From Nemertoderma westbladi (taxonomy: Eukaryota > Xenacoelomorpha > Nemertodermatida > Nemertodermatidae): 43,728 bases of DNA. The stretch covers positions 1-43,728 of the forward strand of contig JAUCBJ010003180.1 in the NCBI GenBank assembly GCA_032718475.1, read 5' to 3'. Shown piece by piece: positions 40,447 to 43,728 of this stretch. The notes under the pieces are model-generated. The model had not been told where the DNA came from and did not search any database. It was given only the letters and a program-made list of their open reading frames with translations. Position 1 is the stretch's first letter, and every line of letters starts with the position of its first letter. The translations under genes and the position numbers were made by a program.

Positions 40447-40645
40447 CTTGTAAAGGTAACTTTTTATCACAAAGCGTGATTATTATAAAGTATTTGCATG
40501 TAAAGGTGACTTTATTGAGTAAATATTGGTGATAGTTTATATTTAATGTGAGCACGGGATTAGGTATAAAACATTCGCATGTAAATGCGTGAGTTTACAC
40601 CACCATAATAAAACATTTGCATGTAAAACCTACTTTATCAATGAA
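40447..40645 (+). promoter_or_regulatory. Repeated octamer-type motif cluster upstream of PolB
   Basis: TATTTGCATGTAAAGGTGAC (about 40490), CATTCGCATGTAAATGCG (about 40572) and CATTTGCATGTAAAACC (about 40614), plus a partial TTGTAAAGGTAACTTT (40448). Each is preceded by ATTATAAA or AATAAAA and two are followed by ACTTTAT. ATTTGCAT is a POU/octamer site. The cluster lies in the space between the two genes and could be an enhancer or replication-origin-like repeat. Confidence 0.6.
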
Positions 40646-40794
40646 AATTAAAAACGCATTATGTACATCTTGGTTTAGACTTGATTTTATTATAAAGAAT
40701 TCAGTTGTAAACTTTATTGGCAACTTTATTTATGATGTTAGTTTCCCAATGAAACTGTTATTTATGATTGGTTGGTCTAAGTAGAAACTTGAAA

Positions 40795-40835
40795 TATATA
40801 TATAAAGAGCTCAACTGATTCAATCGAGCTCATTC
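40795..40835 (+). promoter_or_regulatory. Candidate core promoter of PolB
   Basis: ATATATATAAAG at 40796-40807 is followed about 25 bases later by TCATTCT, an initiator-like sequence. ATTGG (inverted CCAAT) lies at about 40768. The leader to the ATG at 40967 is about 135 bases and ends TTGTTTTTAG just before GATAATAAAGATATGG, which may be a splice acceptor. Confidence 0.45.
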
Positions 40836-40966
40836 TGAAAATATTAAATTAATTAAAGTTTAGATATTATATTTTATTTGTGTTGAGTAGCTTATGAATT
40901 TTTTTTGATTATATATATATAACAATATTCATATTAATTTTAAATTGTTTTTAGGATAATAAAGAT

Positions 40967-43234
40967 ATGGATAAACAATTGAAATGTCCATTTTGTCCTC
41001 TTCAAATTTCTAAACGAAATTATTTAACACATTTGAAATCGCATTTTGAAGAATACAATTGTTTTAATTGTCATGTGAAATGTTCACGTGAAGAAATATG
41101 TAAACGACATGAAACGACTACGGGATGTAAAGAAATGAAGTTTTGCGTGTATGAAAAAACTTGCCCTACTTGTAATAAAGAGTATTTATATGATAATTAT
41201 TTACGTCACAACTGTCACCAACGTTATTATCATGTTAGACCACCACAACGGAATCAAAACAATACTGTCGCATCTAGAAAAAGACTGAAATCTGGTCAAG
41301 GTCCATCAATTTTTAGCATCGAACGATCCGCACACGATAACCGTTTAGAAATCTATGTTTACAATCTTCCAAATGATGAAGATTTTCCTGATATTCATTC
41401 ATCATTAATTAAAATTCTTCCCCATATTAAAAACTTATTATTAGGAAAACTTAGCGAAATGAATGTACTTAGACCCTGGCTAGGTGTGAATATACTCATG
41501 TATCGATCACATTTTTCAGAGGGTGATCAAGAAGAAGCTTTCTATTTTAGTTCTTCAGGTGGTGCAGTTAATACCGTAGATTCACATGAAAGTTTTGACA
41601 CATGGTTTGAGTATGTATTAGAAAAATTAATGCAAAAAATAGCCATGTTTAACACTCGTGGCTCAGGGTGGCGCGTTAAATCTTTATTAAGAGTGGAAAT
41701 TAAAGTAGCTGAATCCAAGTGTAGGTCACTGGAATATAAGGGACACGGTTATATGGAGTTACCTAAGGCTCTAGTGTGTAAACAATGTGTTATAAATATA
41801 CAAACGGTTGATAATGATTGTTTTAAATGGGCAATTATAGCCACAAAATTTAGTAGCAAAGTGAAGATAAACAAAAACCGTACTTCGCAGTACAAAAATT
41901 ATATGAATCATTTTATTTTCGACAACGGTAACAAAGATTATCCAACAGAATGGCCGCTTGCAATTAAACTTTTTGAAAAACAGAATTCAGCATATATAAT
42001 TAATTTATTACTCTACGACAACAATCGAGTATCTATATTAAGACAAGCGCCATTTAGTAAAATCACTCCAGATAAAGAGTTATTGAATATATTACTTGTA
42101 AAAAATAAGAATACGAGTAAACAATCACATTATGTTTGCATAACTAACTTGAATCGATTGATGAATACAAGAGGTAAGCATATTGGATGTAGGAAATATT
42201 GCGAACGGTGTTTGTCGCATTTCTACAGAAATGTTCTAGAACGTCACCGTCTTGCTTGTTATCGAGGAAAAAGTCAAGTTGAGAAGCTACCGTCTGAAAA
42301 AAGAACTCACATTAGCTTTAGAAATTTAGACAGAACATTACCAGCATTGTTTGTAATATATTTTGACATAGAATCTATTTTGGAGCCAGCCAGCAACAGT
42401 AAATTTATTCAGAATCATATTCCATGCGCTGTAAGTTATTTAATTGTTCCTAGTGCCGAATTAATCAATCCACCAAAATTTTATTTGAAGACCTTTACAA
42501 AAACAATCGACAACAACTGTATTCAAGACTTTTTAGACTCTGTATATAATGACATCACTCAATTATATAAGTGGTCGGAAGACCACACAAGAGAGAGAAT
42601 GATACTAAATGATGTAGATAAGTTAAGTTTTTGGAAAGCTAAAACTTGCTTTTATTGCAATGTTTTATTTAAGGATAAGTCTGAGAAAAACAAACATCAC
42701 TCACATATTACTGGTAACTATATAGCAGCCGCTTGTAACGCATGTAACCGTTCTTTATCGTTGAAACGACACATGTATATACTCGCTGCACACAACTGCA
42801 ATCTCTACGATTTGCATTTTCTTTTACAAGTTGGTTTTACCAACAATAAATATTCTGATTGGGATATAAAGGTAATCCCTAAAAATTCTGAAAGGTATAT
42901 TTCACTAAGCATGCATATACCTGTGAAAGACTCAACAACTAAGATCGAGCTACGTGTCTTAGACACATATCAATTTTTATCCTTTTCCCTAAGTACTTTA
43001 GTTGATTGTTCAACAAAGGATATAGACAGCGAGGATATAACATCAGTTCTACCAATTACTGAACAGCAAATGAAATATTTTTATCCAAATTTAAATAATG
43101 CAACAATTAAACGAAAAGGTATATTTCCCTACGAGTACCTGACAGATTTAAATAAATTCAATGATTCGAAATTACCATCAATAGACAAATTTTATAGTAA
43201 ATTAACACAAAATACCTGTACACCCGAGGAATGA
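40967..43234 (+). CDS. polB: Family-B DNA polymerase with N-terminal zinc fingers (first part)
   Basis: The 755-codon frame starts with a C2H2 finger (C7, C10, H22, H26) and further Cys/His pairs to about residue 85. A region with FEYVLEKLMQKI and GSGWRV, typical of this virus-type polymerase family, follows. Next comes a 'HYVCITNLNRLM' segment with CxxC, then the exonuclease Exo I motif IYFDIESIL (D467, E469). A Cys-rich HNH/endonuclease VII-like insert (CFYC... HHSHITGNYIAAACNACNR, about 560-600) and the AAHNCNLYDLHFLL Exo II region follow. It ends at TGA 43232-43234 by a frameshift. The rest continues in another frame. Such polymerases replicate Polinton-, adintovirus- or bidnavirus-like DNA, usually with protein priming. 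Confidence 0.88.
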   Translation: MDKQLKCPFCPLQISKRNYLTHLKSHFEEYNCFNCHVKCSREEICKRHETTTGCKEMKFCVYEKTCPTCNKEYLYDNYLRHNCHQRYYHVRPPQRNQNNTVASRKRLKSGQGPSIFSIERSAHDNRLEIYVYNLPNDEDFPDIHSSLIKILPHIKNLLLGKLSEMNVLRPWLGVNILMYRSHFSEGDQEEAFYFSSSGGAVNTVDSHESFDTWFEYVLEKLMQKIAMFNTRGSGWRVKSLLRVEIKVAESKCRSLEYKGHGYMELPKALVCKQCVINIQTVDNDCFKWAIIATKFSSKVKINKNRTSQYKNYMNHFIFDNGNKDYPTEWPLAIKLFEKQNSAYIINLLLYDNNRVSILRQAPFSKITPDKELLNILLVKNKNTSKQSHYVCITNLNRLMNTRGKHIGCRKYCERCLSHFYRNVLERHRLACYRGKSQVEKLPSEKRTHISFRNLDRTLPALFVIYFDIESILEPASNSKFIQNHIPCAVSYLIVPSAELINPPKFYLKTFTKTIDNNCIQDFLDSVYNDITQLYKWSEDHTRERMILNDVDKLSFWKAKTCFYCNVLFKDKSEKNKHHSHITGNYIAAACNACNRSLSLKRHMYILAAHNCNLYDLHFLLQVGFTNNKYSDWDIKVIPKNSERYISLSMHIPVKDSTTKIELRVLDTYQFLSFSLSTLVDCSTKDIDSEDITSVLPITEQQMKYFYPNLNNATIKRKGIFPYEYLTDLNKFNDSKLPSIDKFYSKLTQNTCTPEE

Positions 43235-43235
43235 A

Positions 43236-43728
43236 TATAGTTTCGCCAACGCATCATGGAGTCAGTTTGACTGTGTGAATCTCAAGGATTATCTTTTAGC
43301 ATACTTAAAACTCGATGTTTGTCTCCTCGCTGATATATTTGAGAACTTTAGGAGAGTGTGTAGACAAAACTACGAATTAGAAGTAGTTTATTATTGCAGT
43401 ATCGCAGCTTTCACTTATGATTGCGCCCTGAAATACAATAAATGTAAGTTAGCATTAATAAAAGATTACCAAACATATAGAGATTTTGAAGCATCTATTA
43501 GAGGTGGGGTTTCATTCTGTCGAAAGCATTACATAGAATCAAATATACCAGATACTGATAATTATGATCCAAGCAAGGAAGAGTGTCATATTTTCAATAT
43601 AGATTTTAATTCCTTGTATTCTGGTAATTTAAGTAAAAAGCTACCTGTTTCAGGGTTTGAACAAGTCAACGTTACATATTTAGAGAATGCTGCTCCAGAA
43701 GAACTAATAAAATATTTATCAAATCTTG
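43236..43728 (+). CDS. polB: Family-B DNA polymerase, continuation in shifted frame (partial)
   Basis: Directly after the stop, the shifted frame reads NASWSQFDCVNLKDYLLAYL, then KLDVCLLADIFENF (Exo III-like Y-x3-D region), YDCALKYNK, SIRGGVSFC and FNIDFNSLYSGNL (polymerase motif A, DxxSLY). It is open to the window edge, so the palm with the YxDT motif lies outside. A single small indel near 43232-43240 separates it from the 755-codon part, so this copy is either recently inactivated or affected by a sequencing error. Confidence 0.85.

Overview
The window is AT-rich animal DNA, most likely from an invertebrate and probably an arthropod. It is built almost entirely from transposable elements and viral insertions. 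The evidence for an animal host is the mix of BEL/Pao retrotransposons, LINEs, a Penelope-like element, hAT-type DNA transposons and a virus-type DNA polymerase B, together with very long poly-G/poly-C tracts. I saw no bacterial operons, no rRNA and no CRISPR array. No host gene could be established with confidence.

Layout. 1-2026: AT-rich, no recognisable gene, several homopolymer C/G tracts. 2027-4772: a LINE reverse-transcriptase fragment split by a 2.15-kb orthomyxovirus-like PA segment on the minus strand. 4780-5680: other LINE pieces. 6868-16990: a minus-strand BEL/Pao element. It is interrupted by a 5.9-kb hAT-like transposon (9373-15301), which itself carries a 1.06-kb Helitron-like insertion (11929-12992) and a 1.14-kb foldback element (13373-14517). 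16990-18345: a piece of a second BEL family. 18346-22312: LINE fragments, including two tandem 1.4-kb internally deleted units and a 311-bp retroposed insert. 24066-24355: a tRNA-type SINE. 24972-28545: a second hAT-like copy. 29940-30517: a recombinase-like relic. 30502-34285: a Penelope-like element (RT plus GIY-YIG) between inverted terminal repeats. 34643-35598: a putative Ulp1-type protease fragment. 35599-37212: a second orthomyxovirus-like PA copy with a long open frame. 38648-43728: a DNA-virus-like or Polinton-like unit with an unknown 347-codon ORF, a motif-repeat promoter region and a PolB gene that runs off the window end.

The most notable content is the pair of endogenous orthomyxovirus-like PA segments. 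Both end in the same 15-nt sequence, which looks like an orthomyxovirus genome terminus. One copy appears to be a full-length segment and the other keeps about 529 open codons. They differ from each other mostly by third-position changes, so they probably derive from two related viruses rather than from duplication in the host. Second in interest are the hAT-like elements, which have about 300-bp terminal repeats, and the nested insertions whose removal restores reading frames exactly.
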